From: Acinetobacter kookii
GTDB lineage: Bacteria; Pseudomonadota; Gammaproteobacteria; Pseudomonadales; Moraxellaceae
Direction: 5' to 3'
Length of the DNA stretch: 64,000 nt
Assembly (NCBI RefSeq): GCF_900096895.1
Contig: NZ_FMYO01000002.1
Location: 1-64,000, forward strand
This document shows positions 28,276 to 36,400 of the stretch, one piece after another. The position numbers were made by a program, and so were the translations under genes. The notes under the pieces were generated by a model, which did not search any database, was not told the DNA's origin, and saw only the letters and a program-made list of their open reading frames with translations. Each line of letters begins with the position of its first letter. The stretch's first letter is position 1.

Positions 28276-28511
28276 AACAACCTCTTTAAACACCTGTTCG
28301 GCACGTCTGCACCATTGCAAAAACGACCTGCAGGTAAGGGAGCGAACATTCTAAAGCATCTTTGTTCAAAACAAAAGCAGATATACCGAAAATAGTATGC
28401 CAATCATCTGTTTCACTTAGTCTTATTTTCACTATCAAAAGCGGGATGTTTTTATTAATAAATCCACTATTCGGCATTATAATTATCACACCATAAGAAT
28501 ACTGGACTGCT

Positions 28512-29771
28512 ATGAACCCTGCACAGGATGCTTTTGCCGCCCTGCGTTATCGTGACTTTTCCATTGTCACGATTAACCAGTTCTGCCTGACGCTCGCCAT
28601 TTTAATTCAAGAAATTATTGTCGCGTATTCGCTGTATCAGATTACCAAAGACCCTTTGACGCTGGGTTTGATTGGCCTGGCCGAAGCCATTCCCTTTATT
28701 GCCTTGTCCTTGTGGGGTGGCTATTTCGCCGACCGCTTTAACAAACAGACCATCATGAAAATCTGTCTGTTCTTTGCCGTGCCCTTGCCTGTGGTTTTAT
28801 GGTGGCTATTTCATGCTTATGGCTTGGCTCAAATTAGCGTAAATGCCCTGTCTTGGGGAATTTATGCGGTGATCTTTGCGTTGGGAACCATCCGTGGCTT
28901 CTATAATCCTTCTGCCACTTCACTCAAGCCTTTTCTAATCCCGCGTGAGCTTTATGCGAATGGCGCGACCTGGACCACCATTGGCTGGCAAAGCGGCGTG
29001 ATTATTGGTCCCATGCTTGGTGGTTTTATGCTGGCTTTTTTAGGCCGTGAAAACAGTTTATGGACCGTAGCCGGGTTATTGGCCATCTGTTTTATCCTGA
29101 TTAACCTACTACAAAAACGCAGTTTTCCCAAAATTGAAACGGATAATTTAATCGAAAGTTTGGGAGATGGTTTCCGCTTTATCTGGAAAACCAAAATCGT
29201 GCTTTGGGCCATTTCGCTGGATCTGGTTTCGGTGCTGTTTGGCGGGGTCATTGCCTTACTGCCGATCTTTGCCGAAGATATTTTAAAAGTCGGGCCTGAA
29301 GGTTTGGGTTACTTGCGTGCAGCACCTTCGATTGGTGCACTCATCACCATGATTGCCTTAACCAGATTTCCACCGACCCAAAATGCATGGCGGAATATGT
29401 TACTCGCGGTTGCCGGGTTTGGCATGTTTACCCTGCTGTTCGCCTTCTCGAATAACCTGTGGCTGTCTTTATTTGCTTTAGCCATGACCGGTGCCTGTGA
29501 CAGTATTTCAGTGGTCATCCGCCAGACCATTCTGCAAATTTATCCGCCAGAAAATATGCGTGGCCGTGTCGCTGCGGTGAATGGCATGTTTGTTTCATCT
29601 AGCAATGAACTGGGCGCTTTTGAATCTGGTTTAGCCGCGAAATATATGGGCACCATTATGGCAACCGTCTTTGGGGGCTGTATGACCATGGTTGTAGTGG
29701 CGCTGAGCTGGGCAAAAACCCGCGATTTATTTGGCGTCGACATTACCAAAGTGCATGATCATGAACATTAA
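28512..29771 (+). CDS. MFS transporter, EntS/MFS_3-like
   Basis: 419 aa with about twelve hydrophobic segments and MFS motifs after helix 2 (GGYFADRFNKQTIM). The overall pattern (N-terminal ALRYRDFSIVTINQF; RGFYNPSATSLKPFLIPRELYANGATW; PPENMRGRVAAVNGMFV) matches the MFS_3 group that includes the enterobactin exporter EntS and several drug exporters. The substrate is unknown. No iron box is seen upstream. A 10-bp hairpin follows it. Confidence 0.85.
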   Translation: MNPAQDAFAALRYRDFSIVTINQFCLTLAILIQEIIVAYSLYQITKDPLTLGLIGLAEAIPFIALSLWGGYFADRFNKQTIMKICLFFAVPLPVVLWWLFHAYGLAQISVNALSWGIYAVIFALGTIRGFYNPSATSLKPFLIPRELYANGATWTTIGWQSGVIIGPMLGGFMLAFLGRENSLWTVAGLLAICFILINLLQKRSFPKIETDNLIESLGDGFRFIWKTKIVLWAISLDLVSVLFGGVIALLPIFAEDILKVGPEGLGYLRAAPSIGALITMIALTRFPPTQNAWRNMLLAVAGFGMFTLLFAFSNNLWLSLFALAMTGACDSISVVIRQTILQIYPPENMRGRVAAVNGMFVSSSNELGAFESGLAAKYMGTIMATVFGGCMTMVVVALSWAKTRDLFGVDITKVHDHEH

Positions 29772-29789
29772 TTGAATTTTTAGACTTGC

Positions 29790-29815
29790 CAGTATTTCCA
29801 ATTCAGGAAATACTG
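29790..29815. repeat. Hairpin between MFS and TonB_C genes
   Basis: CAGTATTTCC-aattca-GGAAATACTG, a perfect 10-bp stem without a downstream T run. It may act as a weak terminator, an RNA-stabilising hairpin or an operator for the gene at 29875. Confidence 0.45.
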
Positions 29816-29874
29816 CGTACTCAAAATACCCGGCTACCGCTGCAATATCTGGTTTGACTAAGAAATAAATATTT

Positions 29875-30615
29875 ATGAAACAAATACTGTGTTTTTCTCT
29901 ACTCATGTGCTTACCCTTCAGTACTGTTTACAGTGCTGAATCCAAAGCAACCAAACAGCTTGCCGTTCAGAAAAGTGCAGCCCTTCCCGCACATTTGACC
30001 ACACGCATTCAGTGGACCAAATTTCCGCGTCCAAACTATAAAAATGAAGATTTAAAAGACCAGAACCGTAGCGCCATTATCCGTATTTATGCCGATGAAA
30101 CTGGCAATATCAGCAATGCCAGCGTACAGGAAAGTACCGGCTTAGCCCATCTGGATAACCTGTTGGTTCAAGCCGTGCGTGAAGCACGTGTCAAACCCCA
30201 TATGGAAAACGATACGGCGACACCGCTTATTGGCTATCAAACCTTTAGCTTAAAGTTAGACCAGGAGGATGTTGAAACCTGTCCCTATCAGTTTGAATCG
30301 AAAAATTGGCAGGCTCAACAGCAGAACAGAAAAACAGCTTTTTCATACCGCGCCCAGCCTCAGCTAGACCTCGATTCGGAATTACTCAATGGTCACAATC
30401 GTAGCGTTAAATTCAATTTTAAGGTGAATAAACACGGTGATGTGAAAAAAGTCAAAGTTACTCAGGGTTCGGGGATTTATGCTTTAGATCAAAAAGTTGT
30501 TCAAGCCGTATCCAATAGCCAAGTTAATGTAAAACGCACGGCCAGCACGTTATGGATGTATAAAAAATCCAGTTTTAAAGATGAAATTAAGTTCGACTTA
30601 AATCACTGTGAATAA
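29875..30615 (+). CDS. Periplasmic protein with two TonB C-terminal-like domains
   Basis: 246 aa. A signal peptide (to about residue 20, VYS-A) replaces the usual TonB membrane anchor and proline-rich linker. Two TonB_C-like units are visible: RSAIIRIYADETGNISNASVQESTG..LDNLLVQAVREARVKP (about 62-105) and RSVKFNFKVNKHGDVKKVKVTQGSG..LDQKVVQAVSNSQVNV (about 178-220). Both have the strand-GxI-strand-SG-LD-A(V)-AR pattern. Without an anchor it is unlikely to transduce energy; it may bind TonB partners or be an unrelated periplasmic adaptor. Confidence 0.75.
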   Translation: MKQILCFSLLMCLPFSTVYSAESKATKQLAVQKSAALPAHLTTRIQWTKFPRPNYKNEDLKDQNRSAIIRIYADETGNISNASVQESTGLAHLDNLLVQAVREARVKPHMENDTATPLIGYQTFSLKLDQEDVETCPYQFESKNWQAQQQNRKTAFSYRAQPQLDLDSELLNGHNRSVKFNFKVNKHGDVKKVKVTQGSGIYALDQKVVQAVSNSQVNVKRTASTLWMYKKSSFKDEIKFDLNHCE

Positions 30616-30622
30616 GCAAAAT

Positions 30623-30652
30623 AAAAACGGGATGCGCAAGCATCCCGTTTTT
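30623..30652. terminator. Bidirectional terminator
   Basis: AAAAACGGGATGC-GCAA-GCATCCCGTTTTT, a 13-bp perfect stem between convergent genes; the stop of the minus-strand YqaA gene (30653) abuts it. Confidence 0.9.
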
Positions 30653-31078
30653 TTAAAACAGCCTAAAAACCAAATAGATAAACAAGTAACGCCCTATTTT
30701 AGCTATCGAAACCATCAACAGGAATCGGGCAAAATTTTCTTTTAGCAGACCGGCAATCAGGGTAATCGGATCGCCAATTATGGGCACCCAACTCAGCAAT
30801 AATGACCAATAACCATATTTGTGATATTTCGCCTGTGCTTTCATCATTTGCTGCTGTGAAACAGGAAACCATTTTTTGTCTTTGTAGTGTTCAATCTTAA
30901 AACCGAGCCACCAGTTCACGCAGGATCCCAAAATATTTCCCAAACTTGCAACAAACAGTAGCCACGGAACTGAATGGCTACCCTCCGCCAAAAAAGCCAA
31001 TAAAACCGCTTCGGACTGTAGGGGCAATAAGGTTGCCGCACCAAAGGCCGAAATAAACAGCAACAGGTAAGCCGGCAT
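30653..31078 (-). CDS. YqaA family inner membrane protein (VTT/DedA-related)
   Basis: 141 aa, about four hydrophobic segments. Family features: LPLQSEAVLLAFLAEG, ASLGNILGSCVNWWLG, and PIIGDPITLIAGLLKENFARFL, which carries the G-D-P-x-T motif of the SNARE-associated/VTT superfamily. DedA relatives act as lipid flippases or affect membrane potential; no role is shown for YqaA. It follows a small membrane protein gene by 15 bp. Confidence 0.85.
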   Translation of the reverse strand: MPAYLLLFISAFGAATLLPLQSEAVLLAFLAEGSHSVPWLLFVASLGNILGSCVNWWLGFKIEHYKDKKWFPVSQQQMMKAQAKYHKYGYWSLLLSWVPIIGDPITLIAGLLKENFARFLLMVSIAKIGRYLFIYLVFRLF

Positions 31079-31093
31079 CAGGCTGCGACCGGT

Positions 31094-31378
31094 TTAAAGC
31101 CCGAGTTTCTTCTTGGTTGAGGTATATTCATAAACTGTCCAAAGCAAAGCCAGAATCAGAACCAGATAACGGCTATAGCTATAGCGCTGTGTCAAAGGCT
31201 GGATGGCTGCGTATAAAGCATTCTGGTCCTGGGTATTTAAAGTCGCCATAAAATTCTGGATGTGCACGGCTTCGGCAATAAAAAGGATTAGACAGGCCGC
31301 TATACCAAAAATAATGCTCCAATAGATTTTGGTATTGTGTTCCAGAATACGCGTTGAATTTAAAAAGAATGCTTTCAT
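31094..31378 (-). CDS. Small membrane protein, unknown
   Basis: 94 aa from the ATG at 31378; an upstream in-frame TTG (31393) is less likely because GGA, a weak ribosome-binding site, falls between them. Two hydrophobic segments (about 19-39 and 72-89) flank a polar periplasm- or cytoplasm-facing loop (MATLNTQDQNALYAAIQPLTQRYSYSR is split over it). No family recognised. Probably in one transcript with yqaA downstream; a terminator lies just upstream of it. Confidence 0.65.
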   Translation of the reverse strand: MKAFFLNSTRILEHNTKIYWSIIFGIAACLILFIAEAVHIQNFMATLNTQDQNALYAAIQPLTQRYSYSRYLVLILALLWTVYEYTSTKKKLGL

Positions 31379-31397
31379 AAGGTGCTGATCCAATAAA

Positions 31398-31418
31398 AAA
31401 CCACCGCATGGGTGGTTT
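31398..31418 (-). terminator. Terminator of the GST / HEPN-like pair
   Basis: AAACCACC-GCATG-GGTGGTTT followed on the minus strand by TTTTTATTGG, 26 bases past the stop at 31444. Confidence 0.8.
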
Positions 31419-31443
31419 ATTTAACAGTTGAGACTACTATAAC

Positions 31444-32310
31444 TTACTTCTGCGCAATTATGAAACGAGGAGGATTTTGTTGGTAATAACGAGTAAATTT
31501 AATTACTTCCCCGATAAAACTTCTTGCTCTTAAAGCAAAATCAACTATATCTAAAAACTCTTTATCTATTGCGGAATATCTAGATTTAGCAAAATCAGGA
31601 AAACCAATAATATATTTTGTTAAAGAATCTTTTTGTTTTTCATCAGCACAAGGTAAAAGTTGGATGAGCTTTTTTAGATCATGACCCGCTATATCTTTAT
31701 TACTGAGTATTTTTTCCTCTATACCATTGTGTAGCAAAACTGCCTTAATTGTTAATTCAGCCAACAAATGTATATTTTGAAATATCGTATTATTTTCAAA
31801 ATTATTTATAAGACCATATGTCACAAGCTCAAGATGATTTCTTGCCTCATTCCATAATACACCTTCTAATTTACTTGCTTTTTTCCCCTGCAATGAAATC
31901 AATCCGAATCGAACAAAGTGATCAATACTTAAAATTATTTCTTTATAAATTTCATGATCTCGAAAATAAAAAGTCTCAAATTCAGAGATATCTTTAAAAT
32001 TCAATAATTTTTCAGGATCTATCACAGGAAATCCATCAAATGCATATAATTCAAATTTTTTAACTCGATCTAAACTAGTAATAAAACCAGTAATTTGAGG
32101 TTTCCATCCTAAAATGCCCTGCGGAAATTTTTCTCTATAGTATGCTTGCAAAGCTAAGTGATGCGGATCACCTAATGAATCATCACATTTCCGCTTATAT
32201 AATTTCGGATAGATTACTGTTGCAAATCTATCCGCTCTATTATGGAAAGCTACTTTCTGTTTGATTAATTTCTTTTCAATTTCAAAAAGATCATTTATAT
32301 CAATTTTCAT
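31444..32310 (-). CDS. Unknown protein with HEPN-like C-terminal region, AT-rich
   Basis: 288 aa. Around residues 183-220 the sequence LLAELTIKAVLLHNGIEEK..AGHDLKKLIQLL fits the helix pair and HDLxxL segment of HEPN-domain proteins (often RNases, frequently in toxin-antitoxin or defence contexts). The N-terminal two thirds are not recognised and hold no membrane segment. A canonical R-x4-6-H motif is not clear, so nuclease activity is uncertain. Base composition is visibly more AT-rich than all neighbours and codon choice differs, a sign of transfer; yet its ATG overlaps the GST stop (ATGA), so translation is coupled to a native-looking gene. Confidence 0.72.
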   Translation of the reverse strand: MKIDINDLFEIEKKLIKQKVAFHNRADRFATVIYPKLYKRKCDDSLGDPHHLALQAYYREKFPQGILGWKPQITGFITSLDRVKKFELYAFDGFPVIDPEKLLNFKDISEFETFYFRDHEIYKEIILSIDHFVRFGLISLQGKKASKLEGVLWNEARNHLELVTYGLINNFENNTIFQNIHLLAELTIKAVLLHNGIEEKILSNKDIAGHDLKKLIQLLPCADEKQKDSLTKYIIGFPDFAKSRYSAIDKEFLDIVDFALRARSFIGEVIKFTRYYQQNPPRFIIAQK

Positions 32311-32927
32311 GTAATTTGAATCGACAATGCTTTCTGAATGGCTGGACGTGCAGTCAGTCGATCTACATATTCTTTTACATAAGGATAATCTTCAAGCTGA
32401 ATTTGCTGCCATTCATGGCGTAATATCCACGGTAAAATCGCCATATCGGCAATCGAATACTCGCCCGCCACATACTTCTGCCCGATCAGCTGCTTGTTCA
32501 GTACCCCGTACAGACGCTTGGTCTCGGCTACATAACGGTCTATGGCATAAGGAATTTTTTCCGGCGCAAAACGGCCAAAATGATGGTTCTGTCCCAGCAT
32601 CGGTCCCAAACCACCCATTTGCCACATCAACCATTGTTCAACTTCAACGCGCTGTTGCTCATCGACAGGATAATACAACCCGGTTTTACGGCCCAAATAC
32701 TGCAAAATTGCTCCGGACTCAAATACTGAAATGGCTTCACCACGCGGTCCATCCTGATCCACAATCGCGGGAATTTTATTGTTGGGAGAAATACGCAAAA
32801 AGTCAGGTTGAAACTGATCATTTTCTAAAATATTGACTGGAAAAATTTGATATTCCAAACCCATTTCTTCTAATGCTATTGTAATTTTATGACCATTGGG
32901 CGTTCCCCAATAATAGAGATCAATCAT
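32307..32927 (-). CDS. Glutathione S-transferase family protein, YfcG-like
   Basis: 206 aa. The N-terminal thioredoxin-like domain starts MIDLYYWGTPNGHKITIALEEMGLEY, with the TPNGHK motif of the nu-class YfcG disulfide-bond reductases, and has NNKIPAIVDQDG (cis-Pro) and FESGAILQYLG (glutathione gamma-Glu contact). The C-terminal helical domain includes YSIADMAILPW. A disulfide reductase or peroxide-related role with glutathione is likely. AAGG precedes the ATG. It is coupled to the HEPN-like gene downstream. Confidence 0.9.
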   Translation of the reverse strand: MIDLYYWGTPNGHKITIALEEMGLEYQIFPVNILENDQFQPDFLRISPNNKIPAIVDQDGPRGEAISVFESGAILQYLGRKTGLYYPVDEQQRVEVEQWLMWQMGGLGPMLGQNHHFGRFAPEKIPYAIDRYVAETKRLYGVLNKQLIGQKYVAGEYSIADMAILPWILRHEWQQIQLEDYPYVKEYVDRLTARPAIQKALSIQIT

Positions 32928-33171
32928 GTTTGCTACCTTTTGCCTTTTTCGTTTTACATGACGTTATTGAACTGCGTACTTAGTTATAGCATGTTTTTTA
33001 TGGAAAAATCTTAAATCCTTAGCAACGCTTAGAAGTAAAATTACCAATCTCAACACTTATTCTGATTTAGCCTGACCAGATTTCTGCATCCTTTAAAAAA
33101 TGAATTTCAGTGATTGAAAATATGCCAAACAGTCTTATATAAAAATAAGGCAATGATCTTTTCAGAGATTG

Positions 33172-33195
33172 CTTGAAATACTGTGAATGCAATAG
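33172..33195 (+). promoter_or_regulatory. Candidate sigma-32 promoter of hsp20
   Basis: CTTGAAA (33172-33178) equals the -35 element of RpoH-dependent promoters. The -10 side is only loosely matched (CAATAG, 33190-33195, 11-base spacing). The position 75 bp before a small heat shock gene supports it. Confidence 0.45.
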
Positions 33196-33196
33196 C

Positions 33197-33246
33197 AAAC
33201 AGGATTTTTTCCTGTTTGTAAAAACTTCGTGATCCTCAGGAGGTTC
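33197..33246 (+). promoter_or_regulatory. Structured hsp20 5' leader, possible RNA thermometer
   Basis: Two hairpins: AAACAGGA/TCCTGTTT with a T5 loop (33197-33217), then GA-t-CCT-[CAGG]-AGG-t-TC (33231-33246), whose right arm is part of the ribosome-binding site AGGAGG (33238-33243), 8 bases before the ATG. A short, mismatch-containing helix masking the ribosome-binding site is the general design of ROSE/fourU thermometers of small heat shock genes. Confidence 0.45.
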
Positions 33247-33251
33247 TATCA

Positions 33252-33743
33252 ATGAGCAGTTTCAGCCTTAGTCCGCTATTCCGCCGAAGTATTGGCTTTG
33301 ATCGCTTCAATGACCTGTTCGATTATGCAATGCAAAGCGATACTCCAAATTATCCACACTATAATATTGAAAAAACAGGCGATAATAATTACCGTATTGT
33401 TGTTGCCACTGCCGGATTTAATCAGGACCAGCTCGAGATTAATCTGGAAAACCAGTTATTGACCATTACCGGCAAAGCCGTGGACGAGTCTTCAGACAGC
33501 ACGGTCGAGTTTCTGCATAAAGGGATTTCCAGCCGTTCATTTAAACTGTCGCTACGCCTGGATGAACATATAGAGGTCCAACAAGCCGATTATGAAAATG
33601 GTTTACTGAAAATCGATTTGCAACGCAGTGTTCCCGAAGAAGCCATGCCGCGCCAGATTCCAATCGGCAGCAAAACCACGCAGCAGCTCGCTTCACCTCA
33701 ACAGGAAAACGGCGAAACAAGTCCTCAAGAAACAGGTCAATGA
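33252..33743 (+). CDS. Hsp20/IbpA-type small heat shock protein
   Basis: 163 aa. An N-terminal FDRFNDLFDYAMQ segment typical of IbpA/HspA proteins is followed by an alpha-crystallin domain (about 35-125: YPHYNIEKTGDNNYRIVVATAGF, ITGKAV, FKLSLRLDEHIEVQQADYENGLLKIDLQRSVP) and a Gln/Pro-rich tail holding the I-P-I motif (RQIPIGS). It acts as an ATP-independent holdase for unfolding proteins. Expected to be heat-inducible from the leader described upstream. Confidence 0.93.
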   Translation: MSSFSLSPLFRRSIGFDRFNDLFDYAMQSDTPNYPHYNIEKTGDNNYRIVVATAGFNQDQLEINLENQLLTITGKAVDESSDSTVEFLHKGISSRSFKLSLRLDEHIEVQQADYENGLLKIDLQRSVPEEAMPRQIPIGSKTTQQLASPQQENGETSPQETGQ

Positions 33744-33794
33744 CGGCTCTTTTGAATACTGTTAAAAAGCCAATTCAAAAGTCATAGCCATAAA

Positions 33795-33818
33795 AAAGCC
33801 CTGCTTTTGCAGGGCTTT
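33795..33818. terminator. Bidirectional terminator, hsp20 / infC
   Basis: AAAGCCCTGC-TTTT-GCAGGGCTTT, 10-bp perfect stem; on the minus strand it is followed by a T run and ends thrS-infC. Confidence 0.88.
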
Positions 33819-33834
33819 CTTCGTCAAGAGAGGC

Positions 33835-34386
33835 TTACTTTTTCTTTTTAGGACCAAGCAGCATACCCATTTGACGACCTTCCATTTTTGGCGCTTGTTC
33901 AACTACACCGACTTCAGCCACATCTGCTTCAACTTTTTGCAATTGAGCCAGACCAAGCTGCTGGTGAGCCATTTCACGACCACGGAAACGTAAAGTGATT
34001 TTTACCTTGTTGCCTTCTTCAAGGAACTTGATAATGGCACGTAATTTTACGTTGTAATCACCAACATCAGTCGCAGGGCGGAGCTTGATTTCTTTCACCT
34101 GTACTTGATGCTGTTTTTTCTTCGCTTCTTTCTGCTTTTGCTTCAGATCAAACAAATGCTTGTTGAAGTCCATGATTTTGCACACAGGTGGCTCAGCATT
34201 TGCAACAATCTCAACCAGGTCAAGATCGGCAGCTTCAGCTGCACGTAAAGCATCATTTAAGCTTACGATGCCTTTTTGCTCGCCATTTTCGTCTACAAGA
34301 CGGACTTCTTTCGCACGAATTTCATCATTCAAAGCAGGACGGTTTGATTTGTTACCGCCCTGTTGATTACGGTCAGGCTGTTTAAT
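33835..34386 (-). CDS. infC: Translation initiation factor IF-3 (AUU start)
   Basis: 183 aa. Binds the 30S subunit, keeps subunits apart and proofreads start codons. Two domains are visible: N-terminal [22 protein letters not shown] and C-terminal [44 protein letters not shown]. An internal TTG at 34332 is a possible start, but the frame extends upstream to ATT at 34386 ([14 protein letters not shown]), with GGAG 8 bases before it inside the thrS stop region. An AUU start is the hallmark of infC and allows autoregulation by IF-3. It follows thrS by 5 bp. Confidence 0.95.
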   Translation of the reverse strand: MKQPDRNQQGGNKSNRPALNDEIRAKEVRLVDENGEQKGIVSLNDALRAAEAADLDLVEIVANAEPPVCKIMDFNKHLFDLKQKQKEAKKKQHQVQVKEIKLRPATDVGDYNVKLRAIIKFLEEGNKVKITLRFRGREMAHQQLGLAQLQKVEADVAEVGVVEQAPKMEGRQMGMLLGPKKKK

Positions 34387-34391
34387 CGCTT

Positions 34392-36314
34392 TTACTCCAC
34401 AATGTACCGGCCGCGTTCGGCAACGGCTGCTTTCACTAGGTCAACGAAGGCATCGATTGACATAGTACCCAAATTTTTTCCTGAGCGGGTACGCACATTT
34501 ACTGTACCTTCCTCTACTTCACGGTCCCCAAGTACCAGCAAGTAAGGAATACGCTCTAAAGTACGTTCACGAATCTTAAAGCCGATTTTCTCATTTCTCA
34601 AGTCGGAAATGGCACGAATTCCGTTTTCTTTAAGTTTAGCGACGACTGACTCACATGCTTCCGCTTGAGAATCGGTAATGTTCATTACACATGCTTGTGT
34701 AGGCGCCAACCAAGGTGGCATAAAGCCTGCATAGTGTTCAATCAGTATACCAATAAAACGTTCGAAACTGCCAAGAATTGCACGATGTAACATAACAGGC
34801 TGATCACGGTCGTTATCTTCTGTTACGTAAGATGCTTCCAGACGCTCCGGCAAGTTGAAGTCACACTGAATGGTACCGCACTGCCATACACGGCCCAGAC
34901 AGTCTTTCAATGAGAATTCAATCTTCGGACCGTAGAATGCGCCCTCACCCGGTTGCAGTTCCCATTCAAGACCAGCAGCATTCAAAGCATCTGCCAGAGA
35001 TTTTTCCGCCATGTCCCAAAGTGCATCATCACCGACACGTTTTTCCGGACGTGTAGAGAGTTTCATTTGAACATCTTCAAAACCGAAGTCTTTATAAACG
35101 TCTAAAGTCAGTTTAATAAAGTCTGCAACTTCAGTTCCAATCTGTTCTTTGGTACAGAAAATGTGCGCATCATCCTGGGTAAAGCCACGCACACGCATAA
35201 TACCGTGTAATGAACCTGATGGCTCGTTACGGTGACATGAACCAAACTCAGCCAGACGGATTGGCAGGTCACGGTAAGATTTCAGCCCCTGGTTGAACAC
35301 CTGTACGTGACATGGGCAGTTCATTGGTTTTACCGCATAATTACGGTTCTCTGAATGCGTGGTGAACATGTTGTCTGCATAGTTTGCAGCATGTCCTGAT
35401 TTTTCCCAAAGCGTGAAATCGACCACTTGTGGGGTACGGATTTCAAGATAACCATTCTCTTGCTGAACTTTACGCATGTACTGCTCAAGTACCTGATAAA
35501 TGGTCCAGCCGTTTGGATGCCAGAACACCATACCCGGTGCTTCTTCCTGCATATGGAACAAGTCCAGGGCTTTACCGATTTTACGGTGATCGCGCTTTTC
35601 AGCTTCTTCAATACGCTTGATGTAAGCTGCAAGCTGTTTCTTGTCCGCCCAGGCTGTACCATAGATCCGTTGTAGCTGTTCGTTCTTCGCATCACCACGC
35701 CAGTAAGCACCCGAGATTTTAGTGAGTTTGAACGATTTTAAGAATTTGGTATTCGGTACGTGCGGACCACGGCACATATCCAGATAGTCCTGATGGTAGT
35801 ACAAGCCCATTTGTGTTTCTTCAGGCATGTCTTCAATCAAGCGGAGTTTGTATTCTTCGCCACGTGCAGTGAATTCTTTGATGACTTCATCACGCGGTGT
35901 CATTTTTTTGATGACATCATAGTCTTGGTCGATGAGCTTTTTCATGCGCTCTTCGATTGCCGCCAAGTCGTCTAGAGTAAATGGACGCGGCATCCAGATG
36001 TCATAGTAGAAACCCTCTTCAATGACCGGACCAATCACCATTTTTGCTTCTGGGAACAATTGCTTAACCGCATGGCCAACCAGGTGTGCACAAGAGTGAC
36101 GAATGATGTGTACACCATCTTCATCTTTAGGCGTGATAATTTGTAAGGTTGCATCTTCGGTGATGAGATCAGACGCATCAACCAAGCGATCGTTTACACG
36201 ACCAGCAACTGTATTTTTTGCAAGACCCGGACCAATGCTCAGTGCAACGTCCATCACAGATACGGCTTGATCAAACTGTTTTTGATCGCCATTTGGCAAA
36301 GTGATAATTGGCAT
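34392..36314 (-). CDS. thrS: Threonyl-tRNA synthetase
   Basis: 640-aa class II synthetase. The order is: N-terminal TGS domain (1-60), SAD editing domain with [16 protein letters not shown] and the later CxxxH-type site ([11 protein letters not shown]), catalytic core with motif 2 ([30 protein letters not shown]), zinc ligands including Cys in [10 protein letters not shown], motif 3 ([21 protein letters not shown]), and the anticodon-binding C-terminal domain. The AAGGA ribosome-binding site lies 6 bases before the ATG. A hairpin in the leader resembles a tRNA-Thr anticodon arm. Confidence 0.98.
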   Translation of the reverse strand: MPIITLPNGDQKQFDQAVSVMDVALSIGPGLAKNTVAGRVNDRLVDASDLITEDATLQIITPKDEDGVHIIRHSCAHLVGHAVKQLFPEAKMVIGPVIEEGFYYDIWMPRPFTLDDLAAIEERMKKLIDQDYDVIKKMTPRDEVIKEFTARGEEYKLRLIEDMPEETQMGLYYHQDYLDMCRGPHVPNTKFLKSFKLTKISGAYWRGDAKNEQLQRIYGTAWADKKQLAAYIKRIEEAEKRDHRKIGKALDLFHMQEEAPGMVFWHPNGWTIYQVLEQYMRKVQQENGYLEIRTPQVVDFTLWEKSGHAANYADNMFTTHSENRNYAVKPMNCPCHVQVFNQGLKSYRDLPIRLAEFGSCHRNEPSGSLHGIMRVRGFTQDDAHIFCTKEQIGTEVADFIKLTLDVYKDFGFEDVQMKLSTRPEKRVGDDALWDMAEKSLADALNAAGLEWELQPGEGAFYGPKIEFSLKDCLGRVWQCGTIQCDFNLPERLEASYVTEDNDRDQPVMLHRAILGSFERFIGILIEHYAGFMPPWLAPTQACVMNITDSQAEACESVVAKLKENGIRAISDLRNEKIGFKIRERTLERIPYLLVLGDREVEEGTVNVRTRSGKNLGTMSIDAFVDLVKAAVAERGRYIVE

Positions 36315-36330
36315 AAAAAATCCTTAAGGA

Positions 36331-36359
36331 GTGATGCCCCGTACCATAGGGCATGTCAC
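36331..36359 (-). promoter_or_regulatory. thrS leader operator: tRNA-Thr anticodon-arm mimic
   Basis: Read on the minus strand, 29 bases fold as GTGA..CAC outer pairs, a 2-base bulge (CA), then TGCCC/GGGCA and a closing U-G pair around the 7-base loop A-U-G-G-U-A-C. Numbered like an anticodon loop, this places U at 33, GGU at 34-36 and A at 37, i.e. the anticodon of tRNA-Thr(GGU). The hairpin ends 17 bases before the ATG, just upstream of the ribosome-binding site, the position used by the ThrRS autorepression operator in E. coli. Confidence 0.65.
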
Positions 36360-36400
36360 CGCGAGATTATGATCGAGGGAGAACCTCAAAAGATAAAAAC

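Larger units (their letters stand above)
32928..33251. other. Divergent intergenic region, GST and hsp20
   Basis: 324 bp without a supported gene. It contains the GST ribosome-binding site near 32940, a heat-shock -35-like CTTGAAA (33172-33178) and the structured hsp20 leader (33197-33246). The minus-strand frame at 33067-33252 is considered spurious. Confidence 0.6.

Noticed and set aside
28286-28489. 67-aa minus-strand frame upstream of rpmI
   Set aside because: It occupies the rpmI/MFS promoter region and ends inside rpmI in another frame; no protein features.
33067-33252. 61-aa minus-strand frame
   Set aside because: Antisense to the hsp20 promoter and leader; no start signal.
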